Shown here in pieces: positions 26,197 through 35,462 of a stretch of DNA of 64,000 nucleotides; positions within the stretch are counted from its first letter, which is position 1; each line of letters begins with the position of its first letter. The notes under the pieces were generated by a model, which had not been told where the DNA came from, did not search any database, and was given only the letters and a program-made list of their open reading frames with translations. Both the position numbers and the translations under genes were made by a program. Source of the DNA: Gramella jeungdoensis (GTDB lineage Bacteria; Bacteroidota; Bacteroidia; Flavobacteriales; Flavobacteriaceae); assembly GCF_023805255.1 (NCBI RefSeq), contig NZ_JAMSCK010000005.1, forward strand, positions 124,001-188,000, read 5' to 3'.

Positions 26197-28554
26197 TTCT
26201 TCCATCAGGTCTTCGTAGGTAATAGTTTCCTGAGGATGATCATTATCTTTTGAATAAAGTATATTCACTCTAATGGCTTTAAGACCAACCACGCCCTGCA
26301 CATCCTCGAGTTCAAGAACCTCTACCTCTTCCCCAAAATATTTTTTGGCCTGCAGGTATTTTATGTACTGAAGGTATTCCCTTTCATCACTGCTCTGAGA
26401 ATATACGATCGTCATTTTCCCCTTTTGAGTTACCCTCTCTTCAGTTCCCTTCACATATGCCTTATCGATCCTTTTTTTGATTATCTCGTACCTTGCATTA
26501 TATGTTCCGTCAACATCAAATTTTTTCTCATCCATTCTGTAACGGATAGACATTGTACTATTATAAACGAGGATAAGTGAGGCTGCATCTAATTTGATAG
26601 GTGTATTTTCCTGAAGCTGATAGAAACGGTTCTCCATTTCACACATGGTACTAAGCTGCCATAATCTCAAATTGAAAAGATACACCTTATTGAATGGCTT
26701 TTTATTGGCCATGGAAGCACCAATGTAAATATTATGGTCTACTCCATCAGTTTTATACCTTTCAAAATAATGAGGATAGATTTCCTGAGCCTGAACCTGT
26801 TTCTTATCAATATAACGGGACATGGTACGATTAATCTGTTGTACCGTTTCGTCGTATTTTTTTCGGTGATTATATACTATACCGGTCTCAGGATTTAATT
26901 TCTTCTTATACTCTTCTACCAGTTTCTTTATCTCATCTGATTGTTTCTTAAGATGACTCATAAGCGGATTCACCTCCTTATGCAACAGATTGAAAACCTT
27001 TTGTTCACTACTGGCGTTAAGCTTGTCTTCTATTTCCTTTTTAAAATCTGAAATACGGTATTTCACCTGATCGTAAATTGGAAGCTCTTCTATCTTATAA
27101 GCTTTACCAATAATATCAAGTATAATGTCCAGCTGGTCCAGTAAATCCTTCTTTATAGCTTCGTTTCGTGCTTCAGAAGAGGCTACTATATCAATCTGAC
27201 CATACAAGGGATAAACATCCTTAAATGAAATATCCTTGAAGGAAGCCAGTCCGTCCTTATCAAGATCTTTAATGAATTGTTTAGCCTCTTTTTCAAAAAC
27301 CCAAAGAACACTTGGATGAATTGATGTACACTCACTCTGAATCACGGCCTTAACCCTGTTCTCAAAATCATTTTGATTTCGTTCCACTGTATTTACTATA
27401 TAAGGAAGAATATCGTCCAGTTTTATAGCGTTTATACTGTTGAGTTCATTCTTTCTTTCAGAAACGAGTTCCAGTATACCTAAGAGTTTTCCGTTCTTGG
27501 CAATCGGTGCAAGCAAACAGCTTTTAACATTATTCTTCTTCAGGTTTTTTGCAAGAAGGTTATCATTGTTGCTCACATAATCATCTACATTCGATATAAC
27601 AAAGTAGGTGTTTTCATCAATTAGCTTTTGGAATCCCTTTTCACAGATACCAGTATCACAATCGTTCACCAACTCCTTATCCAGGATATAACTACTGGCT
27701 TCCTTGTTATCCATACGTTCGAATACCATCTCGCGTTTATTGAATACCGTAAAGCCAACCCGGAGATCTGATATTTTATAAATTGACCGAAAGATCTCTT
27801 CAAGTTTCCGAAGCTCTTCAGCCTCGTTGATCTCTTCAAATAAAAGTGCAGTTTTTAATTCAGATATAGCCTCATCTATTGTAACATCGGTAAGATTGGT
27901 AATAGTAAAACCCTTAAAAACATAGCTTTTAGGCGGTATCTTCTCTTTCCACAACTCCACTTTATCTACATTCTGAAGTAAAAGGTCTACATCATCCTGT
28001 GTTATCTCTGGCGTATCATCTTTAGGAAAGACCTCAACAAAGTCGGCATTCATGGCTATCCTATAATGCTTTTTGATACCATTCTCATCGGGAATATCAT
28101 AGTACAATGGCCGTGAGATATCAATCTTATACCCATAATAATTCTTCAATATCTGGATACAGGCCATAACATATATAACATCCTCATCCAGGTTTCGAAA
28201 GGAAAGTTCAAAATCTTCACCTGCATTTTTCAGTATCTGTTTTAAACGGCGGGAGGAATTAAAAAGAATATTATGAAAAGGAACTGAAGCCGCCTTAATT
28301 TCATTATTTGTAAGAATAGTGGGGAAAAGATCGTCCAGTAATACTTTTATTGGCTCTTTATATTTTTTCAATAGTTTCGGGTCCTCAAATCCTTCAGATA
28401 GTTGAGGGTAATCGGATATATAATCCAGCATCTTTTTAATATGTTCTCTTGAAATACTACTTTCAATACTTTCTATCTGTTCTTCATACTGTTCTATAAC
28501 CTTATGAAAACTGATCCTGACTTCAAGAGGAAAATCCTTCATTTGCTGCATCAT
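26188..28554 (-). CDS. Large GAF-domain protein of unknown function
   Basis: A 788-residue cytosolic protein with no signal peptide. A GAF-type sensor domain fits residues about 250-395: an NDCDTGICEKGF segment, VISNVDDY, KSCLLAPIAKNGKLLGILELVS. The flanks are helical and charge-rich, with a probable coiled coil near 500-560, and a C-terminal alpha/beta region (about 610-780). No output domain such as a kinase, cyclase or HTH is recognised. It is a conserved Bacteroidota protein to my memory, function unknown. It converges with the HD-PycTM gene (9-base overlap), so shared regulation is not implied. Confidence 0.8.
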   Translation of the reverse strand: MMQQMKDFPLEVRISFHKVIEQYEEQIESIESSISREHIKKMLDYISDYPQLSEGFEDPKLLKKYKEPIKVLLDDLFPTILTNNEIKAASVPFHNILFNSSRRLKQILKNAGEDFELSFRNLDEDVIYVMACIQILKNYYGYKIDISRPLYYDIPDENGIKKHYRIAMNADFVEVFPKDDTPEITQDDVDLLLQNVDKVELWKEKIPPKSYVFKGFTITNLTDVTIDEAISELKTALLFEEINEAEELRKLEEIFRSIYKISDLRVGFTVFNKREMVFERMDNKEASSYILDKELVNDCDTGICEKGFQKLIDENTYFVISNVDDYVSNNDNLLAKNLKKNNVKSCLLAPIAKNGKLLGILELVSERKNELNSINAIKLDDILPYIVNTVERNQNDFENRVKAVIQSECTSIHPSVLWVFEKEAKQFIKDLDKDGLASFKDISFKDVYPLYGQIDIVASSEARNEAIKKDLLDQLDIILDIIGKAYKIEELPIYDQVKYRISDFKKEIEDKLNASSEQKVFNLLHKEVNPLMSHLKKQSDEIKKLVEEYKKKLNPETGIVYNHRKKYDETVQQINRTMSRYIDKKQVQAQEIYPHYFERYKTDGVDHNIYIGASMANKKPFNKVYLFNLRLWQLSTMCEMENRFYQLQENTPIKLDAASLILVYNSTMSIRYRMDEKKFDVDGTYNARYEIIKKRIDKAYVKGTEERVTQKGKMTIVYSQSSDEREYLQYIKYLQAKKYFGEEVEVLELEDVQGVVGLKAIRVNILYSKDNDHPQETITYEDLMEELH

Positions 28555-28664
28555 AATGGGATAATTTAGTGTAAAATTAATTTTTACTGAAGCCCTTCAG
28601 GTACAAGCTTAATTAAATTAACAATATTTTATAAATAAAGGATACCTATACGGAAGTAGTTCTT

Positions 28665-28672
28665 TATTTTTG
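28665..28672 (+). promoter_or_regulatory. Probable -7 element for the TlpA-like gene
   Basis: TATTTTTG matches TAnnTTTG and ends 20 bases before ATG 28693. A GTG at 28672-28674 overlaps its last base, so it should not be taken as the start codon. No -33 TTG at proper spacing. Confidence 0.45.
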
Positions 28673-28692
28673 TGAAAAATCACATATTAAAA

Positions 28693-29817
28693 ATGAAAAA
28701 AATAGTAATTCTGATTTCTGCTTTTGTATTAGCCTTAACAGGCTGTGAAGAAGATAAGGGCTATTATCTAACGGGTACAATCGACGGAGTGGAGAATGGT
28801 AAAAAAGTATATATATCTGAACTTGACGGGAAGAACAGAACTCCTGTAGCAATAGATACTGCCACGGTTACCGATGGTAAATTCGAGTTGGATATGGAAG
28901 CTCCCGAACTACCAAAACTTAGTTTTTTAAGAATTGAGGGAGTAAATGGAAATGTTGTGTTTATATCTGAAGATCAGATTATCAGTTTTGATATCAATAA
29001 AGACAGTATTAGAGGTAGTGAGGTAAGTGGTGGAAAAGAAAATAAAGCTCTTTACGAATACCTGGCACATCTTAAAGAATTGAACCGCAAAATGAGCGAG
29101 ATGCAGAATGAAATGCGCCAGGCCATGGTTGCAAAAGATACTGCCAAGCTGAAGAGTCTTCAGGAAACTCAGGTAGAGCTAAGGGATAATGATAAAAATT
29201 TCAAACAGGAGCTATTTCAGAGAAACAAAGACTCCTATATTGCAGTGATGATCCTTACCGATATGCTGAATATGAGAACACATTCTTCGGCTGAAGTAAG
29301 AGAAATGTATGCTGAAGTTTCCGACAGGATCAAAAAGACAGATCTGGCTCAATCTTTAAAAGAAAACCTGGATAGATCAAGCGCCAGCGAAATAGGAAGC
29401 AAAGCTCCTTCATTTTCAGCCCCGAATCCGGAAGGTGAAGAACTTGCACTTGAAGACAATCTGGGAAAAGTTACAATAGTAGATTTCTGGGCAGCCTGGT
29501 GTAAACCTTGCAGAGTTGAAAACCCTAACCTTGTTAAGACTTATAATAAATATAAAGACCAGGGATTAAACATCATTAGTGTTTCTCTTGACCGTCCCGG
29601 ACAGAAAGATAAATGGCTACAGGCGATAGAAGATGACAATCTTGAAGAATGGGACCACGTTTCAAATCTTCAGTTCTGGAACGATCCTATCGCTAAAAAA
29701 TACGGGGTTAGAGCTATCCCAGCAAGCTTTGTACTTGACGAGAACGGAGTTATCGTAGCAAAAAACCTGCGCGGTGATGAACTCACGAATAAAATTGGAG
29801 AATTACTTGAAGAGTAA
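28693..29817 (+). CDS. TlpA/ResA-like thiol-disulfide oxidoreductase lipoprotein with DUF4369 domain
   Basis: A 374-residue envelope lipoprotein: MKKIVILISAFVLALTGC gives a lipobox with Cys18. Residues about 22-120 are a beta-sandwich DUF4369-like domain (YLTGTIDGVENGKKVYISELD), followed by a helical linker, and a C-terminal thioredoxin-like domain with active-site WAAWCKPC and the cis-Pro segment AIPASFVLDENG. Such proteins keep periplasmic cysteines reduced, e.g. for cytochrome c maturation. I chose ATG 28693 rather than the in-frame GTG 28672, which overlaps the promoter. A strong terminator follows. Confidence 0.93.
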   Translation: MKKIVILISAFVLALTGCEEDKGYYLTGTIDGVENGKKVYISELDGKNRTPVAIDTATVTDGKFELDMEAPELPKLSFLRIEGVNGNVVFISEDQIISFDINKDSIRGSEVSGGKENKALYEYLAHLKELNRKMSEMQNEMRQAMVAKDTAKLKSLQETQVELRDNDKNFKQELFQRNKDSYIAVMILTDMLNMRTHSSAEVREMYAEVSDRIKKTDLAQSLKENLDRSSASEIGSKAPSFSAPNPEGEELALEDNLGKVTIVDFWAAWCKPCRVENPNLVKTYNKYKDQGLNIISVSLDRPGQKDKWLQAIEDDNLEEWDHVSNLQFWNDPIAKKYGVRAIPASFVLDENGVIVAKNLRGDELTNKIGELLEE

Positions 29818-29823
29818 AAAAAT

Positions 29824-29848
29824 AAAAAGCGCCTTTTCGGCGCTTTTT
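29824..29848. terminator. Bidirectional terminator
   Basis: Stem AAAAAGCGCC/GGCGCTTTTT with a 5-base loop between the convergent TlpA-like and SIMPL genes; it overlaps the last bases of the SIMPL stop codon. Confidence 0.85.
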
Positions 29849-30533
29849 ATTTCAGTTCAAATCCTACGTTTACCCTTATCTTTATCTCCATCTCTCCAGG
29901 AGCGATAGTCTGCTGACCTCCTTTAGCCTGACTCATCTCCATGGCCTCATCCATCCTGTATAGAGGCTGTATGCTGTTATATTCCATTTCACTTATTGAC
30001 ACAGCTTTTCCTATTTCCTGACCAAGTGGTTCAGCTAGTTGCTCTGCAGTAGCTTTAGCATCAAGAACAGCCTTTTTTCGGGCTTCTCTTTCATATTTCT
30101 CCATTTCCGAAGATTTGAACTGGATACCGTCAATTCGGTTCAGCCCATTTTCCAGCAAACCCTTCATTATCTTTTCATAGGCCTTTATATCATGTAGCGT
30201 AATGGAAATTGCCTGATTAGCCACATAGCTGTAGGTCTTCTCGTTATAATCGTATCTTTTGTTGAGATTTACATAGTCAGTTTTAATGTCCTTTTCGTCA
30301 ATATTCTGAGATTTGAGATATTTGATCACTTTATCAACAACCTCATCATTCTTTTGCTTTACCAAAACTGCTGAAGCGCCCTCATGTTCAATCCTGGATT
30401 TTATAAGAACCTCATCCGGTTCAACCTTAACTATGCCCTCACCGGTAACATTTACTATAGAACGATCAGAACTTTGCTGGGCAAAGACTGAAGTTAATGT
30501 TAGTACTGCCAATAAAAAAAGTACTTTTTTCAT
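29847..30533 (-). CDS. SIMPL-domain (DUF541) secreted protein
   Basis: A 228-residue protein with a signal peptide (MKKVLFLLAVLTLTSVFAQ) and one SIMPL/DUF541 domain: VTGEGIVKVEPDEVLIKSRIE near the start, the ANQAISITLHDIKAYEKIM segment and the ARKKAVLDAKATAEQLAE helix. Relatives such as E. coli YggE reduce oxidative damage by an unclear mechanism; they often form ring-shaped oligomers. It follows the rhomboid gene by 48 bases on the same strand, so they are probably co-transcribed from the 31256-31249 promoter. Confidence 0.92.
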   Translation of the reverse strand: MKKVLFLLAVLTLTSVFAQQSSDRSIVNVTGEGIVKVEPDEVLIKSRIEHEGASAVLVKQKNDEVVDKVIKYLKSQNIDEKDIKTDYVNLNKRYDYNEKTYSYVANQAISITLHDIKAYEKIMKGLLENGLNRIDGIQFKSSEMEKYEREARKKAVLDAKATAEQLAEPLGQEIGKAVSISEMEYNSIQPLYRMDEAMEMSQAKGGQQTIAPGEMEIKIRVNVGFELK

Positions 30534-30581
30534 ATCAAACGATTTTAGATTTGTAAGCTGTAAACCAATAAGAATACCAAA

Positions 30582-31229
30582 CTATATATATCCTGTTCTT
30601 TGAAGGAAAAAAAGAATCACGATAGGTACAGCAAGCAGGATCACCATAAGAAGATGACTTTCGAATACCCATGGGGCAAAGACCATGGTTAGGAGATAAC
30701 CTCCGGTAGCACCACCAAAATGCGCGTCATGCCCTATATTATCAGTGCGGCGCTTCATTCCGTATATAGTATAAAGAAGATATCCAATTCCGAAAACATA
30801 GGCGGGTACCGGAATTACAAAGAAGAGGCCCAGCGTCATATCTGGTTGTAATAATATTGCTGAATACAATATTCCCATAACAGCTCCACTGGCTCCAACA
30901 GCCGTATAGTTATAATCTTCCTTATGAAAAAAGTAAGAAACAAGGTTCCCCAGTAACAGGCTGCCAAGATAAATTATTATAAATGCCACTGAACCCAGAG
31001 AATAGATAACAACATTAGCGAAGAAATAAAGGGTAAGCATATTTACAAATAAATGGGCTGTATCCACGTGAAGAAAACCGGATGAAAAAACCTGAAATTT
31101 CCTGCCCCTCTGTATGTCGGCAACATTGAATTTATATTTATTGAAAAATGACTGATCACTGAAACCCTTGAAGGAAATCACCACATTCACTGCAATGATG
31201 ATGAGGGTCACCAGGCTTATTTCTCCCAT
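30582..31229 (-). CDS. Rhomboid-family intramembrane serine protease
   Basis: A 215-residue polytopic membrane protein with six hydrophobic helices. The catalytic serine is Ser114 in GASGAVMG and the histidine His170 in HDAHFGGATGGY; the HLFVNM motif (His59-Asn63-Met64) on TM2 is also in place, so it should be active. Rhomboids cleave single-pass membrane proteins within the bilayer; the substrate here is unknown. It is divergent from the LpxL-like gene, with the two -7 elements forming a palindrome. Confidence 0.94.
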   Translation of the reverse strand: MGEISLVTLIIIAVNVVISFKGFSDQSFFNKYKFNVADIQRGRKFQVFSSGFLHVDTAHLFVNMLTLYFFANVVIYSLGSVAFIIIYLGSLLLGNLVSYFFHKEDYNYTAVGASGAVMGILYSAILLQPDMTLGLFFVIPVPAYVFGIGYLLYTIYGMKRRTDNIGHDAHFGGATGGYLLTMVFAPWVFESHLLMVILLAVPIVILFFLQRTGYI

Positions 31230-31248
31230 ATCTGATTAAGTTTAATTT

Positions 31249-31256
31249 CAAATATA
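31249..31256 (-). promoter_or_regulatory. -7 element of the rhomboid-SIMPL unit
   Basis: Read on the minus strand this is TATATTTG, 20 bases ahead of the rhomboid ATG. It forms a perfect inverted repeat with the plus-strand element at 31260-31267. Confidence 0.6.
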
Positions 31257-31259
31257 CCA

Positions 31260-31267
31260 TATATTTG
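31260..31267 (+). promoter_or_regulatory. -7 element of the LpxL-like gene
   Basis: TATATTTG, 14 bases before ATG 31282, so the leader would be very short (about 8 bases). Only three bases (CCA) separate it from the opposing element. Confidence 0.6.
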
Positions 31268-31281
31268 CCGAAAGAATTTTT

Positions 31282-32187
31282 ATGCAAGGACTAGTTTTCT
31301 GGGCAGTCTACCCTATCCTTTGGTTTATTTCCATTTTACCTTTCCGAATATTTTATCTGGTTTCAGACCTCATCTTCGTATTGGTCTATTACATAATTGG
31401 ATACAGAAGAAAGACCGTACAGAACAACCTTCGACTTGTCTTCCCTGAAAAGCCAGAATCAGAGATAAAAAGGATAGAGAAAAAGTTCTATAGCCATATG
31501 TGCGATATGTTCCTTGAGATGATCAAAAGCATCTCTATTTCAGAGAGTGAACTGAAAAAACGTTTTGTATGCACCAACCTTGAATACCTCCGTAAATTGG
31601 AATCCACGAATAAAAGTATCATAATAATGTGCGGTCATTATGCCAGTTATGAATGGATGAATGCCCTGCAATTACATGACCTTAAATTTCATGCATTTGG
31701 GATTTATAAAAGAATAAGGAACAGGCATTTTGACCAACTCGCGAAAAGGATAAGGGGAAGATTCAATGGAACCCTCATAAGTACCTATAATGCTACTGAA
31801 AAGATCAGGTATAATGAAGAAAACGGAATTAAAGGAAATTATGCGATGATCGCCGACCAGTCACCCAAAATGAACCGTGCAAAACACTGGATAAATTTTA
31901 TGGGAATTCGCGTTCCGGTATTTGAAGGCTCAGACAGGTTAGCAAGAAAGCTGGATATGAATGTAGTCTACCTCCAGGTAGAAAAAAAGAAACGTGGTTA
32001 TTATGAAGCAAGGCTTGTGCCTATCACTGAAAATGCTCCTAAGGATCCTGAAAATTACATTACCAAAAAATTCATAGAGCTTCTTGAGGAACAGATAAGG
32101 AAAAAACCTGAATATTATTTATGGACTCATAAACGATGGAAACACCGCAATGAGCCCATACCTAAAAATGCTGAGATTATTAATTAA
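31282..32187 (+). CDS. LpxL/HtrB-family lipid A late acyltransferase
   Basis: A 301-residue inner-membrane acyltransferase that adds a secondary acyl chain to lipid A precursors or acts on related lipids such as ornithine lipids. An N-terminal membrane anchor (about 5-40) precedes the HX4E catalytic motif GHYASYEW (His119, Glu124), the ADQSP segment near residue 193 and the WTHKRWKHR C-terminus, all characteristic. It shares a divergent palindromic promoter with the rhomboid gene, and its stop overlaps that of glmM (4 bases, convergent). Confidence 0.92.
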   Translation: MQGLVFWAVYPILWFISILPFRIFYLVSDLIFVLVYYIIGYRRKTVQNNLRLVFPEKPESEIKRIEKKFYSHMCDMFLEMIKSISISESELKKRFVCTNLEYLRKLESTNKSIIIMCGHYASYEWMNALQLHDLKFHAFGIYKRIRNRHFDQLAKRIRGRFNGTLISTYNATEKIRYNEENGIKGNYAMIADQSPKMNRAKHWINFMGIRVPVFEGSDRLARKLDMNVVYLQVEKKKRGYYEARLVPITENAPKDPENYITKKFIELLEEQIRKKPEYYLWTHKRWKHRNEPIPKNAEIIN

Positions 32188-33569
32188 GAAATAATATCCT
32201 GTATCTCCTTGATCATCTTCTGAGCAAGCTCATCAGCTTCCAGTTGTGATTTGGCTTCTGTATAGATACGAATTATGGGCTCTGTATTTGATTTTCTAAG
32301 ATGAACCCAGTTTTCAGGAAAATCTATTTTAACTCCATCTACAGTGGATATCTCTTCACTGGAATGCCTTTTTTCCACCGCTTTTAAAATCCCATCAACA
32401 TCAAGGTCTGGAGTTAGCTCTATCTTGTTCTTGCTCATAAAATATGAGGGATACCCGGCTCTTATTTCTGAGACTTTTTCTCCTCTTTCTGAAAGATAAG
32501 TAAGAAACAAAGCTGCACCTACAAGGCTATCTCTTCCATAGTGCGCTTCAGGATAAATAATACCCCCATTCCCTTCACCACCTATTATAGCATGATTATC
32601 TTTCATTAGTTTCACCACATTCACCTCGCCAACAGCACTGGCTTCATAACTCCCTCCATGTTTCTCTGTAATATCTCGTAGAGCCCGGGAAGAAGATAGG
32701 TTACTTACAGTATTTCCTGAAGTTTTAGAAAGAACATAATCTGCACATGCAACAAGGGTGTACTCTTCGCCAAACATCTCCCCGTTTTCATCAATAAAAG
32801 CAAGCCTGTCAACATCAGGATCTACAACAATACCAAAATCGGCTTTCTCTTTCTTTACCAGTTCACAAATATCGGTTAGATGTTCCTTGAGAGGTTCAGG
32901 ATTATGAGGGAAATGTCCATTTGGTTCACAATAAAGTTCTATTACCTCAACCCCCATTTTTTTCAGAAGTGCGGGTATAGCAATTCCTCCTGAAGAGTTT
33001 ACGGCATCTACAGCAACTTTAAGTTTGGCCTTCGCCACTTTTTCGGGATCTACCAGCTTTAATTTTAAGACCTCATCTACATGCAGGTCAATATAATTTT
33101 CAATAACAGAAATCTTTCCGAGATCATCCACCAGGGAAAATTCAAAATCTTCTTTTTCGGCTATCTGAAGGATCCGGGCTCCTGCCTCCCCATCCAGAAA
33201 TTCTCCTTTATTATTCAAAAGTTTAAGTGCATTCCACTGCTTGGGATTATGACTTGCAGTAAGGATTATACCTCCGTCAGCTTTTTCTAAAGGAACAGCT
33301 ACCTCTACCGTTGGAGTAGTTGAAAGACCAATATCAATTACATCTATTCCCAGCCCTATTAAGGTGTTCATGGTAAGCTCCTGGATCATTTTACCAGATA
33401 TTCTGGCATCGCGCCCCACAACAACTTTTATCTTTTCTTTTTTACTCTCTTTTTTTAACCACGAACCATAAGCGGCTGCAAATTTTACGGTATCTACCGG
33501 CGTCAGGTTTTCTCCTGTTTTTCCGCCAATTGTTCCTCTAATCCCGGAAATAGATTTTATTAATGTCAT
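32184..33569 (-). CDS. glmM: Phosphoglucosamine mutase GlmM
   Basis: The enzyme interconverts glucosamine-6-phosphate and glucosamine-1-phosphate on the way to UDP-GlcNAc. As an alpha-D-phosphohexomutase it has the phosphoserine loop TASHNP (Ser106), the metal loop DPDVDRLAF, the sugar-binding EGNGGI loop and the phosphate-binding RKSNTEPIIR end. The length (461 aa) fits the Bacteroidota GlmM group; a phosphomannomutase is the alternative. UDP-GlcNAc made from its product feeds the TviB/TviC enzymes at 7.5-9.8 kb, but it is not in that operon. Promoter at 33643-33612. Confidence 0.9.
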   Translation of the reverse strand: MTLIKSISGIRGTIGGKTGENLTPVDTVKFAAAYGSWLKKESKKEKIKVVVGRDARISGKMIQELTMNTLIGLGIDVIDIGLSTTPTVEVAVPLEKADGGIILTASHNPKQWNALKLLNNKGEFLDGEAGARILQIAEKEDFEFSLVDDLGKISVIENYIDLHVDEVLKLKLVDPEKVAKAKLKVAVDAVNSSGGIAIPALLKKMGVEVIELYCEPNGHFPHNPEPLKEHLTDICELVKKEKADFGIVVDPDVDRLAFIDENGEMFGEEYTLVACADYVLSKTSGNTVSNLSSSRALRDITEKHGGSYEASAVGEVNVVKLMKDNHAIIGGEGNGGIIYPEAHYGRDSLVGAALFLTYLSERGEKVSEIRAGYPSYFMSKNKIELTPDLDVDGILKAVEKRHSSEEISTVDGVKIDFPENWVHLRKSNTEPIIRIYTEAKSQLEADELAQKMIKEIQDIIS

Positions 33570-33611
33570 TTAATTTTTGTCTTAATTGAAATCAAATAGT
33601 TTTAGTTTCAG

Positions 33612-33643
33612 CAAATATACATGGCTGGCTTACTACAAGCCAA
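33612..33643 (-). promoter_or_regulatory. Promoter of glmM
   Basis: On the minus strand TTG (33643-33641) is followed after 21 bases by TATATTTG (33619-33612), a full match to TTG-N17-23-TAnnTTTG, 42 bases before the glmM ATG. Confidence 0.65.
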
Positions 33644-33692
33644 AACTTAACAAAAATTAACCCTCCTCTTCTTTAATTTGTATCTTCCCGAA

Positions 33693-34286
33693 ATGAACTT
33701 TCTTGCGCACATTTATTTATCGGGAGATAATGAACAGCTTATGGTAGGTAATTTCATGGCCGACTCGGTCAAGGGGAAAAAATACCTTAAATATCCCACC
33801 GATATTAAGAATGGAATTATTCTTCATCGAGCAATCGATTATTACACCGATACGCATGAAATCTTTAAACAGAGCACCCAAAGATTATTTCCTATTTATG
33901 GACATTACAGTGGGATTATCGTGGATATATTCTACGATCATTTTCTGGCTGCTAACTGGAAAGATTATTCCAGTACTCCACTAAAAGAATATACCTTAAA
34001 ATTCTATGAGGTTTTGGAGAAAAATTACGAGATTCTGCCATTCAGGGTAAAAAGCTTTCTGCCATATATGGTTAATGACAACTGGCTGCTGAGTTATTCA
34101 AAAATTGAAGGAATAGAAAAGGTACTGAAAGGCATGAATAACCGTACTGGAAGGAAATCTGGCATGCATCACTCAGTAAATGAATTACGTGAATATTATT
34201 CCCAGTTTGAGAATGAATTTAAAATGTTCTTCAAAGAGCTAATTCAGTTTAGTCAGCAAAAAATAGCTGAGTTAAAAAATGAATAA
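33693..34286 (+). CDS. Acyl carrier protein phosphodiesterase-like protein (AcpH, DUF479)
   Basis: A 197-residue protein starting MNFLAHIYLS, the usual AcpH opening. Conserved GNFMADSVKG, LHRAIDYYTDTHEIF and DIFYDHFLAANW carry the His/Asp metal ligands of this HD-like fold; C-terminal helices complete the domain. AcpH removes the 4'-phosphopantetheine arm from acyl carrier protein. I chose ATG 33693; the in-frame TTG (33678) belongs to a TAATTTG promoter-like box. Ends at a strong hairpin. Confidence 0.88.
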   Translation: MNFLAHIYLSGDNEQLMVGNFMADSVKGKKYLKYPTDIKNGIILHRAIDYYTDTHEIFKQSTQRLFPIYGHYSGIIVDIFYDHFLAANWKDYSSTPLKEYTLKFYEVLEKNYEILPFRVKSFLPYMVNDNWLLSYSKIEGIEKVLKGMNNRTGRKSGMHHSVNELREYYSQFENEFKMFFKELIQFSQQKIAELKNE

Positions 34287-34316
34287 AAAAAGCCCGGCTT
34301 TTAGCCGGGCCATTTT
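34285..34316. terminator. Bidirectional terminator
   Basis: Stem GCCCGGCT/AGCCGGGC with a 3-base T loop (34292-34310). Seven A precede it (a T-run for the minus-strand astacin transcript) and TTTT follows shortly after on the plus strand. Confidence 0.85.
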
Positions 34317-34340
34317 ATCTAATTCAAATAAGTGATGGGA

Positions 34341-35462
34341 TTACTTAACAAATCTCCATCTTCCATCAATCAATTCAACTTCTTTCCAGTTCTTACCTTT
34401 CTGAACCCACCATTTATCATCTTTTCTAAGAACAGTTACACCTTCAATGGTATAATATTCACCGTTGATGTATTCAGGTTCCGGCTCTGTGGTACCGGTG
34501 CCTCCTGTACCAGTAGTAGTCTCCCCTGTGCCAGAGGTTGTTTCTTCTGTAGTTGTTTCTTCTGTGGTCGTGGTAGGACCGGGATACATTACTCCGATTC
34601 CTTCAACATCTCCTGCAGAAAGTTTAGAACGCTGTACAGAGAATGTTGATCCATCTTTCCTTGTGATCGTTGGTGAACCGGTCGCAGAGAAAGAATAAGA
34701 ACTATACATCATTATAGAACCTAAATCAAGGCCTTCAGAATAATCAGCTCCATCCCAACCTGCTTCTACATAGGTATAGAAGTTATGCTCTCTTCCTGAG
34801 TAGATATTATCCCAGTGTACAGTGATAGTTAGATCACGATCAGCACGGCTTTGCTCATGCCATAATCCTACCGCATGACCAATTTCGTGGATGGTATTAC
34901 CTGTAGAACAAGCATCAGCTAATGTAATAGGCTGTCTTCCACCTACCATACCTACGTATGAAGAACATCCAGATCCCGGGGTAAAGTATACATAATTAGT
35001 TTCTGAAGAACGCTTTACAAACTTCACTGCTGTATTCGCTTCCCAGTGGCTAATAGCATCTGTTACCCTGGCCTGATTAGGAAGTAAAGGATCTATATCG
35101 TAATAAACAGTGTTATCGGGCCATAGAAATTCAGTTCGTCCTGTACTCTTATCTGTAGTAGATGGGTCTTCACCTGCCTCTAGTATCAGATCTACAGGTG
35201 TTTTAGTGGTACTGTTTTCAGGAAGAAATATATCACCCTGATACACATATTTACCATTCAACTCTTCAACAGGAAGTTTTCTTCCTCCAAAGTACACATC
35301 TGATACCCGCCCATATTCTGCTGGGAAAGCAACCTCTGTGAAATCATCAACAAAGGCAGATTCGGCGCCATTCTCTTCTGTTAAACTATCAGAAACTGGC
35401 TCATCACTACAGGCAACTATGGCCAGTAATGGTAATACTAAAAGAAATTTTAGGTTTTTCAT
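34341..35462 (-). CDS. Astacin-family (M12A) metalloprotease lipoprotein 1
   Basis: A 373-residue surface or periplasmic lipoprotein (Cys18 in LLAIVACSD). The zinc site HEIGHAVGLWHEQSRADRD is complete (His192, Glu193, His196, His202), and the Met-turn is SIMMYS. The domain starts around the RTEFLWPDNTVYYDID segment after an approximately 100-residue pro-like region. A Thr/Glu/Gly-rich linker (about residues 295-330) leads to a 40-residue aromatic module (EYINGEYYTIEGVTVLR...WRFVK). A related astacin lies directly upstream on the same strand; their leaders share ATAAGTAGGT right before the ATG. Substrates unknown. Confidence 0.93.
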   Translation of the reverse strand: MKNLKFLLVLPLLAIVACSDEPVSDSLTEENGAESAFVDDFTEVAFPAEYGRVSDVYFGGRKLPVEELNGKYVYQGDIFLPENSTTKTPVDLILEAGEDPSTTDKSTGRTEFLWPDNTVYYDIDPLLPNQARVTDAISHWEANTAVKFVKRSSETNYVYFTPGSGCSSYVGMVGGRQPITLADACSTGNTIHEIGHAVGLWHEQSRADRDLTITVHWDNIYSGREHNFYTYVEAGWDGADYSEGLDLGSIMMYSSYSFSATGSPTITRKDGSTFSVQRSKLSAGDVEGIGVMYPGPTTTTEETTTEETTSGTGETTTGTGGTGTTEPEPEYINGEYYTIEGVTVLRKDDKWWVQKGKNWKEVELIDGRWRFVK

